From: an uncultured Mycoplasmataceae bacterium
GTDB taxonomy: Bacteria > Bacillota_I > Bacilli_A > Mycoplasmatales > Mycoplasmoidaceae
Assembly: GCA_949290035.1 (NCBI GenBank)
Contig: CASEQO010000023.1
Location: 1-12,917, forward strand
Length of the DNA stretch: 12,917 nucleotides
Reading direction: 5' to 3'
A program made the position numbers and the translations under genes. Shown here piece after piece: positions 1 through 9,293 of the stretch. The stretch's first letter is position 1, and each line of letters starts with the position of its first letter. The notes beneath the pieces were generated by a model that saw only the letters and a list, made by a program, of their open reading frames with translations, did not search any database and was not told where the DNA came from.

Positions 1-165
1 AAAATAGATAAGCACTTTAAATATTCACAAAGATTTAATCCAAAATATATAATTATTATTGGTAATGAAGAAATAAAAAATAATAAATTAACTATTAAGA
101 ATCAAGAAACATTAAAAGAAGAAAAAATAGATGCATCAAAATTAATAGAATATTTAAAAAAATAA
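1..165 (+). CDS. hisS: Histidine-tRNA ligase, C-terminal end (partial)
   Basis: The window opens inside this gene; only the last 54 residues and the stop are present. They read as the end of the class IIa anticodon-binding domain of histidyl-tRNA synthetase: a beta strand IIIIGNEE is followed by a second strand leading into LTIKNQET, matching the family pattern of a hydrophobic strand ending in GE-x-E and then a 'vkl-Knm-t-x-eq' segment before the terminal helix. HisRS charges tRNA-His in the cytoplasm. The next gene is aspS, 9 bases downstream, an order common in mycoplasmas and other low-GC Gram-positive relatives, which supports the call. The aspS Shine-Dalgarno sequence begins at the hisS stop codon, so the two are almost certainly co-transcribed. 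The catalytic domain lies upstream and cannot be judged. Confidence 0.85.
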   Translation, partial: KIDKHFKYSQRFNPKYIIIIGNEEIKNNKLTIKNQETLKEEKIDASKLIEYLKK

Positions 166-174
166 GAAGGAATC

Positions 175-1893
175 ATGAAATACATTTTAGATATATGTAA
201 TGAAAAAAATATTAATAATGAAATAGCCATAAATGCTTGAATTAAAAAAACTAGAAAAATGGGATCAAAAATATTTATAGATGTGTATGATACATCTGGA
301 CTAGTTCAAGTTGTTGTGAATGAAGATAATGAAGATTTTGAAATTATAGAAAAATTACCAAAAGAATCTGTAGTTTCAATAAAAGGGATATTACTAGAAA
401 GAAAAAGCAAAAATGAAAATTTAACAACTGGTAATGTTGAAATTATTTTAAATCAAATAAAAATTCATTCTAAAAGTGAATTGCCTCCATTATTAATTCA
501 AGACGATACAGATGCATTAGAAGATACTAGATTAAAATATAGATATCTTGATTTAAGAAGACCTATTGTTCATAATAATATAAAATTTAGATCTAATTTT
601 TTATATGAAATTAGAAGATTTCTTCATAAAAATAATTTTATTGAAATTGAAACACCATATTTATGTAAACAAACTCCAGAAGGTGCAAGAGATTATTTAG
701 TTCCTACTAGAAATGGCAAATTCTTTGCATTACCTCAATCACCTCAAATTTTTAAGCAACTATTAATGGTATCTGGTTTTATGAAGTATTTTCAAATAAC
801 TAGATGTTTTAGAGATGAAGACTTAAGAGCTGATAGACAACCAGAATTTACTCAATTAGATATGGAAATGTCTTTTGTTAATGAAGAAATAATCTTTAAA
901 TATATAGAAGCTTTATGAAATTATGTTATTAAAAAAACATTAAATATTTCAGTTCCTAAACAATTTGAAAGAATGGAATACAAGGATGCAATTGAGTTTT
1001 ATGGAAGTGATAAACCAGATTTAAGATTTGATTATAAAATATTTAACTTAAAAGATGAAATTAAAAACGAAATTATTAATAATGATCAATCAAATGGATT
1101 ATTTGCAAAAGCTATTATTTTTGATAATTTAAAAATAACAAGCAAGCAAAAAGATAAGTTAAATAAGTATTTAAAAGATAATGGAGCTTCAAGATTTTAT
1201 TGAATCAATTATGATGGTTCATCAATTGATAATAAATATTTTGATTTAGAAAATATTGCATCTATTTTTAAAACTAGAAATATTGATAATGGATTTATAG
1301 TTATAGTTGTAGATAATTATAATGTTGTTCATAAATCATTAGGTGCAATTAGAACTAATATAATAAATGAATTTAATATTCAACCAAAAGAAGAATTAAA
1401 ATTTGTTTGAATTGTAAATTGACCTTTATATGAATATGATGAAGATGAAGATAAATATAGTTCAGCACATCATCCGTTTACTTCTCCATCAAAAGATTCA
1501 TTAAAAGATTTTGATACAAATAAAAAAGATGCAAAAGCAAGAGCTTATGACCTAGTTTTAAATGGTTATGAAATTGGTGGGGGTTCTATAAGAATTCATA
1601 ATCCAGATTTACAAACTAGAGTATTTAAATCATTAGGATTATCAGAACAAGAAATTCAAGAAAAATTTGGATTCATGATTAATGCATTTAAATATGGTGT
1701 TCCACCACATGGAGGAATAGCTTTTGGTATAGAAAGAGTGTTAATGATTTTACTAAAAACTGAAACAATTAGAGATGTAATTGCTTTTCCTAAAAACTCG
1801 TCAGGTTATGATATGATGCAAGAAACACCTAATGATGTAGATGATAATTTACTAGAAGAATTACAAATTAAAAAATATGAAAAAAATAACTAA
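175..1893 (+). CDS. aspS: Aspartate-tRNA ligase
   Basis: Class IIb aminoacyl-tRNA synthetase, 572 residues, close to the usual bacterial length (about 580-590). It attaches Asp to tRNA-Asp using ATP. The start at 175 has a good Shine-Dalgarno (AAGAAGGA, 164-171) and supplies the N-terminal part of the OB-fold anticodon-binding domain; later ATGs such as 259 would truncate it. Visible parts: the OB fold up to about residue 100; motif 1 around 138-163; the flipping-loop region SPQIFKQLLM near 189-198; motif 2 with RCFRDEDLRADRQPEF near 210-225; the bacterial GAD insertion in the middle; and motif 3 with GGIAFGIERVLM near 513-524. Five Trp codons are TGA (238, 916, 1201, 1408, 1420), so a standard-code reading splits the gene. 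Whether it also charges tRNA-Asn cannot be decided here. Its 3' end overlaps the next gene by 17 bases. Confidence 0.96.
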
Positions 1894-2488
1894 TAATATT
1901 TGCATATATCAAGATGTTTCTTATATGAACAATAATACATTTATATTGATTAATAATAATGATTGTATTATTGTTGATCCAAGTTGAAATACTAATGAAG
2001 TTTTAAAATATGTTAATGAAAATAATTTAGATTTAAAAGGAATAATTTTAACTCATCTTCATTATGATCATGTTGGAGATACATATAAGATTGTTGATAA
2101 ATATAATAGCATACCTATATATGTGTCTTCTAATTCAAAAAATGAATTAAAAGATGGTAATGAACAATTATTTACTAAATTAATACATAATAATAAAGAA
2201 TTTAATACATCTTTTGTAGATGAAAAGTCAAAAATAAAAGGTTTTAACAATCTTGAATTTATATTAACACCTGGTCATAGTGAAAGTTCAATGTGTATTT
2301 ATTTTGATAATTCTATATTAACTGGTGATTTAATCTTTAAAGATGGTATTGGTAGAACGGATTTTCAATATAGTAATCAAGAAGATATGAAAAAATCATT
2401 AATTAAATTAAATAAATTTATTTTGGAAAATAAAAAAAATAATAGTATAAATATATTACCAGGACATGGTGATATATTTAAAGTTTAA
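1877..2488 (+). CDS. Metallo-beta-lactamase-fold hydrolase, glyoxalase II-like (YcbL type)
   Basis: A 203-residue MBL-fold protein. The metal-binding signature THLHYDH gives H60, H62, D64 and H65; further ligands are H134 in TPGHSES, D151 in LTGDLIF and H197 in LPGHGD, so the complete two-metal site is present. The stretch GDLIFKDGIGRTDF is typical of the small glyoxalase II-like (hydroxyacylglutathione hydrolase/YcbL) group. These enzymes hydrolyse thioesters or similar small substrates in the cytoplasm; mycoplasmas generally lack glutathione, so the real substrate is unknown. I chose the ATG at 1877, inside the end of aspS in another frame, because residues 1-17 form the expected first beta strands; the next in-frame ATG (residue 17) would remove them. 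One Trp is encoded by TGA. Expression is probably coupled to aspS through the 17-base overlap. Confidence 0.88.
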
Positions 2489-2502
2489 TTTTTAGGAAAA
2501 TT

Positions 2503-2682
2503 ATGGCTAGTCAAAAAAATAAAACAAATAATTCTATTAGTCAAGATGATTTAAATAAATATATTGAAGAATTTATTAAAAATGCTGATAGTAATCCTTC
2601 TAATATTAATAATAATAATTGTTCTGATGGAAAATGTTGTGCATTTGAAATAAATTGAAATAAGAAAAAAAATAAGAAATAG
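2503..2682 (+). CDS. Small hypothetical protein with a CxxxxCC cluster
   Basis: A 59-residue ORF beginning with ATG 14 bases after the MBL gene, preceded by AGGAAA (2495-2500) at normal Shine-Dalgarno distance. It needs one TGA read as Trp (residue 52), so a standard-code search would miss its end. I do not recognise it. The N-terminal third is polar; residues 15-29 could form an amphipathic helix; an Asn/Ser-rich linker follows (31-39); then CSDGKCC places cysteines at 40, 45 and 46, and the tail is Lys/Asn-rich and basic. No signal peptide or membrane segment is seen. The three clustered cysteines could bind metal or be redox-active, but this is conjecture. Its stop codon lies within the left arm of the shared terminator hairpin. 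The ribosome site, spacing and operon position make a real gene likely, though such a short Asn/Lys-rich frame can arise by chance. Confidence 0.6.
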
Positions 2683-2720
2683 AAGCAACGCTTATAAATT
2701 AAGCATACCTTCTATTTCTT
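2674..2720. terminator. Bidirectional intrinsic terminator between convergent genes
   Basis: Perfect 12-bp inverted repeat: AAGAAATAGAAG at 2674-2685 and CTTCTATTTCTT at 2709-2720, separated by 23 bases that hold a small nested hairpin (GCTT at 2690-2693 and AAGC at 2701-2704). Reading rightward, the second arm runs into a T-rich stretch (to about 2730); reading leftward, the complement of the A-rich stretch at 2661-2673 provides the U tract. It lies where the plus-strand hisS-aspS operon meets the minus-strand operon, and its arms overlap the last codons of both the 59-residue gene and the pseudouridine synthase gene. The stem is AT-rich, which is usual in mycoplasmas. Confidence 0.65.
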
Positions 2721-3624
2721 TTTGTTTATATTTCTTAAATTGAATTTCATTAAGATATTTTAGTTTATCATTTTTTAAATTAAAAATTATTTCATTTGAT
2801 ATAAGCATTTGTGATTTTTGTTTATTATCATAGTGATTTGTGTTTGAATATTTATAATCTCCTATTATAGGAAAACCATATCATGATAGATGAGATCTTA
2901 TTTGATGTTTTTTACCAGATGATATAGTTACTTCTAATATTGAATAATTATTTGATGAATATATTTTTTTTAGGTACGTATGTATTGGTTTAAAGTGTTC
3001 ATCACTTTTTTTATTTGAAACTATCATTATATTTTTTGAATTATGTTTTTTTATATAGCCTTTTAATTCCATTTCTTCTTGTTTAAAATTTCCATGAACA
3101 AATGCAATGTATTTTTTTATAATATTTTTATTTTTCATTTCTTCATTTAATATTTTTACTATTTCCTTATTTTTTCCTGCAATTAAAAGACCAGTTGTAT
3201 TTTTGTCTAATCTATGTATTAGAGATGGTTCATTTAATGATGATCCATCTCATAATTTATTTTCAAAACAATATTTTCTAATGGCGTTATTTAATGTATT
3301 TATTTTTTCATTAACATCTTCTTGACATAATGTATTCTTTTGTTTGTCTATAATTATGATATTATCATCTTCATAAAAAATATTTAGCTTTAAATTACAT
3401 TTAAAGTAATTATTATTTAATGTAATTTTATTTTTTAAAAAATGAGTAATTACATCATTTTCTTTTAGTAAATAATTATCTCTAACTTTTTGATTATTAA
3501 CTTTTACATTACCTCTATTTATATTCTTTTTAATAAATGAAATAGTTTTATTAGGGAATAATGAATGAATGAATGAAGCTATTTTTTTATTTGCATCACT
3601 TTTTATAATAACTATTTTTTCCAT
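2692..3624 (-). CDS. RluA-family rRNA pseudouridine synthase (RluC/RluD-like)
   Basis: A 310-residue protein, the normal length for RluC/RluD-type enzymes, which isomerise specific uridines in 23S rRNA to pseudouridine. An N-terminal S4 RNA-binding domain occupies about residues 10-60 (SFIKKNINRGNVKVN then LKENDVI). The catalytic motif HRLDKNTTGLLI places the nucleophilic Asp at residue 140. Later family motifs are SSGKKHQIRSHLS and, after a TGA-encoded Trp, YGFPIIGDYKY, the expected 'H-x-P-I-x-GD-x-kYg' pattern. Trp codons at residue 125 and before YGFP are TGA. It starts 3 bases after the stop of the transporter gene, and its Shine-Dalgarno (AAAAGGAA) lies inside that gene's last codons, so it is the second gene of a two-gene operon. 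RluC and RluD cannot be separated by eye, so no gene symbol is given. Confidence 0.9.
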
Positions 3625-3627
3625 AAT

Positions 3628-5304
3628 TTAAATATATTCCTTTTTATATTTTTTCATAATTATATTTTTATAATATCTAATTTTTTTGTAATAAGTTATG
3701 GGACCTATTTTTCATCAATTTGGTATTTCTAGTTCATCTTTATTTTTTAATATTACATTATATGTTTTTCTTTTATATGTATATGAATTTCAATAACATA
3801 TCATTATTGAAATCACTCCAAATATTAATACAGCTCACATATATCCTATAAGACCTCTAAATATATATTGATAATAAACACCTAAAAAATAATTACCAAT
3901 ACCATAACAAATTAGAAAAGATAATATAATTAATAAGAAGTTTTTAACATTCCTTTTGAAGAAATAATAAGTAATAATTCTATAATAAATTGAATAATGT
4001 AATATTGATTGAGCTATTGCACCTAAAAATAATCCTTGCTTAAATATTTTTTTAATCAAATCTAAATATGTAGCATTTGCTCCATAATAATCAATTGGAT
4101 ATTCTTTGTTTACATTAACCAAAAATGAGTCTATATTTCCATATAAGTCATCAACAATATTATTAGAAAAAATACATATGAATAGACCTAGTATTAAAAT
4201 TGAACTATCTGCATAAAAGCAATATCATTTTGATTTTTCAAAACCAATTATTCTATCCTCTGGAGTTTTTCTCTTATCATTGTATTTAAATAACATTGTT
4301 GAGCTCATCGATCTTGGAATTATTGTTAAAGAATTTAAAATATTATAAACAGATATTCTAGATAATATAAGAATATATTGACCTTGATCGTTGATTAAAT
4401 ACTTATTTGATTCATTTGATGTCATAGATGAAATAAGAATCATTTGCATTGTCATCATTATTCCATACATGAACATATAAAAACCTAATAGTCATGTTGA
4501 TAAAAATATTTTCTTGATATGTTCTATTTTAGGTTTAAAATCTCATATCTTTCAATTAACTATTTTTAAATAAAAAATAGATCCAAATGTTATTAATTTT
4601 AAGAATATAGCAATTATTGATCCCAATACTATTCCTATATTTGAATTAATATTTGTAAAGAATATAAAAATTATAGATAAACTAATTTCTAAAATAAAAA
4701 AGAAGAAACTTAATATAAATATTTTTCAATGTTTTATTCCACATTCAACAATAATAAATTCAAAAAAAACTGTATGAGTTAAAAAAATTATAAATAAAAC
4801 CATCATCCCCGAATATGATTCTAATGATGATCTTAATTCATCTCTAGTAAAAAAATCATAATTTTTTAAAACTAGTCTAGAATAAAATAACATAACTAGA
4901 AAAAATATTAAAGACATTGAAAATGATATTATAGTTATGTAAGCTTGCCCTGAGTTTATAACATCTTTAGGTTGGTTATTTTTATTTCTTCTATCAAGTG
5001 ATTTTCTAAATACATTTATTATATTTAATGTAATAACTACTAAAACTGATACAGCAAAGAAAATCATTGGCTGAGAATACCCTATAGCTTGAGCTGCAAT
5101 TACATATTTATTAGATTCTTCTACTTTTCCAATATCACATAAATATTCTGCATGTTGTAAATTAAAAATATTGTGAAAAACAATTGGTAATATTGCAAAA
5201 ATAAAGATAAATAGGATTCTAAAAAAATTAAAAAGAATGCTACTTATTCTTTTGTTTTTTCTTAATACTTTAATTCCTGATACTAAAAGAAACTTATTAT
5301 TCAT
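3628..5304 (-). CDS. Polytopic membrane protein, probable MATE-family efflux transporter
   Basis: A 558-residue integral membrane protein with about 12 hydrophobic segments, the first near residues 27-48 (with a Pro at 40), 78-99, 119-142 and 165-187. Hydrophilic loops are short apart from a region between the two halves and a Lys/Tyr-rich cytoplasmic tail. The arrangement resembles MATE (NorM/DinF-like) drug or Na+ antiporters: a first helix with Pro, a second helix following AIGYSQPMIFF, then an INSGQAYI segment like the 'GqA' start of helix 3, and a repeated half beginning near IKKIFLSTWLLGF. Mycoplasma MATE proteins are often this long. I see no decisive catalytic motif, so family assignment is moderate; another flippase-type MOP-superfamily member is possible. 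Several Trp codons are TGA. No convincing Shine-Dalgarno precedes ATG 5304, so the mRNA may start close to it. It leads the operon with the pseudouridine synthase. Confidence 0.6.
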
Positions 5305-5331
5305 AATAGTTATTTACGACTCATATTTTGT

Positions 5332-5345
5332 ATATAATATTATAT
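5332..5345. promoter_or_regulatory. 14-bp palindrome with a TATAAT on each strand (transporter promoter -10)
   Basis: The sequence ATATAATATTATAT is a perfect palindrome between the divergent transporter and pheS genes. On the minus strand TATAAT (5344-5339) lies about 35 bases upstream of the transporter ATG and is a plausible -10 box; on the plus strand TATAAT (5333-5338) lies about 55 bases before the pheS ATG. I see no good -35 box on either side, which is common in mycoplasmas. In such AT-rich DNA a palindrome of this kind can arise by chance, so regulatory meaning is tentative. Confidence 0.4.
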
Positions 5346-5356
5346 TTTATTTTTAG

Positions 5357-5362
5357 TATAAT
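5357..5362 (+). promoter_or_regulatory. Likely -10 box of the pheST operon promoter
   Basis: A consensus TATAAT preceded by a T-rich stretch. Transcription would begin near 5369, giving a leader of about 25 bases that ends in the Shine-Dalgarno AGAGG (5385-5389) before ATG 5394. No clear -35 box is seen. The leader is far too short for a T-box riboswitch, which controls pheST in many Firmicutes. Confidence 0.5.
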
Positions 5363-5393
5363 ATGATTAGTATTTTTGCTAATAAGAGGTTTT

Positions 5394-6409
<1,016 letters not shown>

Positions 6410-6410
<1 letters not shown>

Positions 6411-8728
6411 TGTATTTATCTTTAAATTTATTAAAAGATTTTTTTCCAGATATTAAACAAATATCACTAGAAAAATTTGAATCAATTTTAAATTCTGTTG
6501 GAATTGAAGTTGAAAATATTATTAAATTCCCTATGATAGAAAATTTAATTGTTGGGGAAATTCAACATATATCAAAACCTAGCGAAAATGCAAAAGTAAA
6601 TTTATGTGAAGTTTATTTTAACAATAAAATTCATAAAATAATATGTGGTGGAAATAACGTTGAAGTTAATAAAAAAGTTATTGTAGCACAAATAGGTACA
6701 ATCATGCCTGATGGTAGAAAAATAGAACCTAGAGAAATAATGGGTATTAAATCAGAAGGTATGTTGTGTGGATATGATGAATTAAATCAAATATTTTGTA
6801 ATTATAAAAGTGATGGTGGAATTGTTTTATTAGATAAGAATGTTAAAATTAATAACCAAGATGTTTTAAAACATATAGGATTAGATGATACTATTTTTGA
6901 TTTATCTATACCAAGCAATAGAAATGATTTAAATGGTTTATTTTGAATAATTAAAGAAATATCACCTTTCTTTTCAAGTAAATTTGAAATGAATTTATTA
7001 AATACTAAAAAAACATGTCAAAATGATAAATTAAAATATCAAGTTAATGGATCAAACTTATTAAAGAATATTTTTTTAGTTAATTTTGATATTAATGATT
7101 TTGAATTAAGTTGAAAATCTAGATATATTTTATTGAACTCAGGTATAACTCCAACAAATACTATTTTAGACATAGCCAAAATTGTTCAAATATTAACTTC
7201 TATACCAATTTTAGGATTTGATTCATCGAAAATAAAGAAAACTAAATTTGCTAAATTAGATAAGTCTAAAACTATAAAAATTGATGAAAATGATTTTAAT
7301 ATCCCAAAAGGTGAAATTGTTTTACTAAATGATAATGATGATGTTATTTTAGTACCTGGGATAGGTGTTAATGATGAATATAAAATTACTAGTTCATCAA
7401 TAAATATTAGTTTTTTTGCAAGTTCAGTTAATCATAACGAAGTATTTAATTTAATTAATGAAAATAAATTTATAAACAATGATGTAAAAATATCATCAAA
7501 AGATTTAAATTATCAATACTTATTACCAATAGCATTTGAAGTATTAATAAATGATCTAAAAGTAAAATTTAAAGATATCAAATCCATTATTAAAGTTGAA
7601 GATAAAAAACCTAATGAAATTGAATTTGATTTTAAAAAAGTTAATAGTCTTTTAAATACTAATTTAAAAGAATCAGATATAAATCAAGTTTTATTAAATA
7701 TGGGATATAAAAAAACAGGTAAAAAATATACACCACCATTTAATAGAACTGATGTTGAAAATGATGTTGATATTATAGAAGATGTATTAAAAGTGTATGG
7801 TGTGTCAAATATACATCCAGCACCAATAGATTCATCATGTTTAACTTTTAAAAATGAATTTGATATTAAAAAAATAGAAGATGTAAAAAAATATTTATTA
7901 TCAAATGGATTTTATCAAATAAAAACTTATAACTTATGTTCAAAAGATGAATTAAAGTATAACTACTTTAATTATGAAAATCCTATTGCAATAAGCAACC
8001 CATTGTCTAATGATAGAGAATTTATGAGATTGTCATTATTAAATGGAGTTTTAGATACATATTCATATAATTCAAGAATGAATAATAATCTAGAATCTAT
8101 ATTTGAATTTCAAAACATTTATTATGATGGATTAAATAAAAGACATTTAATATTATCAGTTCCAAATAATATATATGAAAATAAATTAAATAATTCATAT
8201 ATTAAAAATGATATTTTCTACATAAAAAATATCTTATTAAATATAGTATCTATTTTAAATAAATATATTAATTTTGATATTGGATTTAATCAAGATTACG
8301 GTTGTAAAAACGATTCATTAATTATTAAAAGTAGAAATAAAATTGTTGGGTATATAACTAGATTAAATCCTGAATTATTAAAACAATATAAAATTAATAA
8401 TAATTCAATATATGTTGCAGAAATATGCATTGATGATTTATATGATGATATTAATAAATATAAATTAGTAAATATGCCTTCAAATAATCAGAAAATAACA
8501 AAAGAAATTACTTTTGATGTAAGTGTTAATACTAATCTAAATGATATTTATGATATATTAAATTCTCAAAATTATTTTGTAAATTATGAAATAATTTCAG
8601 AATATCAAAAAGATGAACAAATAAGTTATACATTATCATTTGAATTAAATTCAATTAATAATGAAAGTGCTTTTGATGATATACTAGATTTCTTTGCTAA
8701 AAATAGTTTAAAAGTAAGAGATAAATAA
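6410..8728 (+). CDS. pheT: Phenylalanine-tRNA ligase beta subunit, with degenerate editing domain
   Basis: A 772-residue beta subunit, slightly short for the family (about 785-800). Order of domains: EMAP/tRNA-binding OB fold at about 40-150 (LIVGEIQHIS, then GIKSEGMLCGYDEL); a B3/B4 editing region at about 195-395; the B5 domain at about 403-475 (PPFNRTDVENDVDIIEDVLKVYG); a class II-like core; and a C-terminal ferredoxin-like anticodon-binding domain from about 690. The first half of the gene contains two TGA Trp codons. The editing region is poorly conserved: the usual GQP-x-HAFD is SIPILGFD (Leu at 268 where His is expected), the usual AG-x-MGG is PGIGVN, and the Arg/Glu-rich RFeRG segment is missing. 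The enzyme should aminoacylate normally with PheS but may not proofread Tyr-tRNA-Phe, as has been reported for other mycoplasmas. The acetyltransferase gene starts 2 bases after its stop. Confidence 0.95.
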
Positions 8729-8730
8729 TT

Positions 8731-9291
8731 ATGAAAAATATTAATTTTTTAGCCAAAAAAACTTGCTATATTTCAAAGAATAGTAAAATAGGAAATAATT
8801 GTACAATATATCCTAGTGTAGTAATAATTGATTCAGAAATAGGGGATAATGTCACTATACAAACAGGAACAATTATAAAAGATAATTCAATAATAGGAAA
8901 TAATGTATTTATTGGCTCACATTCTATAATTAGAAACAATTCTATTATAGGAGATAATTCAACAATTGGACCTGGAGTTGAGATAAAAAATTCTACAATA
9001 GGTAATAAATGTTCATTTGGTCACAAGAACTTTATTGGTGATGCATCAATAGGAAATGAAGTTAGTTTTGGATTTGGAACATGTATTGCTAATTATGATT
9101 TTAAGCAAATTCAAAAAACTATTATAGAAGATAATGTTAAAATTGGTTGTAATTCAACAATAGTTGCCCCAATTAAAATAGGTAAAAATTCAATAATTGG
9201 TGCAATGTCAAAGTTAACAAAAGATATTAAAAGTAATTCTTTTGTAAAACCAAAAAATACTTTAGAAATAACAAATATTAAAAAAGGATAA
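8731..9291 (+). CDS. Left-handed beta-helix acetyltransferase, like the GlmU C-terminal domain
   Basis: A 186-residue protein made almost wholly of hexapeptide repeats ([IV]-G-x-x-x-x), forming roughly eight or nine beta-helix coils. The second half matches the acetyltransferase domain of GlmU, which transfers acetyl from acetyl-CoA to glucosamine-1-phosphate: EIKNSTIG, FGHKNFIGDASIGNEVSFG, IANYDF, VKIGCNSTIVAPIKIG. Aligned by eye to E. coli GlmU, K86 corresponds to K351, H98 to the catalytic H363, and N121-Y122 to N386-Y387. Tyr366 is replaced by F101, and about one coil holding Arg333 appears to be deleted. The N-terminal uridylyltransferase domain of GlmU is absent. True substrate is therefore uncertain; a sugar or amino-sugar acetyltransferase is the safest reading. 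It follows pheT by 2 bases and ends 2 bases before ackA, inside one operon. Confidence 0.78.
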   Translation: MKNINFLAKKTCYISKNSKIGNNCTIYPSVVIIDSEIGDNVTIQTGTIIKDNSIIGNNVFIGSHSIIRNNSIIGDNSTIGPGVEIKNSTIGNKCSFGHKNFIGDASIGNEVSFGFGTCIANYDFKQIQKTIIEDNVKIGCNSTIVAPIKIGKNSIIGAMSKLTKDIKSNSFVKPKNTLEITNIKKG

Positions 9292-9293
9292 TT

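Noticed and set aside
259..918. Several apparently separate fragments of aspS, pheS, pheT, ackA and pncA, suggesting pseudogenes
   Set aside because: The fragments join in a single frame when TGA is read as Trp, with no frameshift, and the family motifs continue across each junction.
2068..2250. Minus-strand 60-residue ORF
   Set aside because: It lies wholly inside the MBL hydrolase gene on the other strand, has no ribosome site and no recognisable motif.
3107..3325. Plus-strand 72-residue Phe/Ile-rich ORF
   Set aside because: It is the complement of the pseudouridine synthase gene, including its catalytic motif; the hydrophobic composition comes from reading Lys/Asn-rich codons backwards.
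5305..5393. T-box riboswitch upstream of pheST
   Set aside because: The leader is at most about 60 bases and shows none of the T-box structure or an antiterminator.
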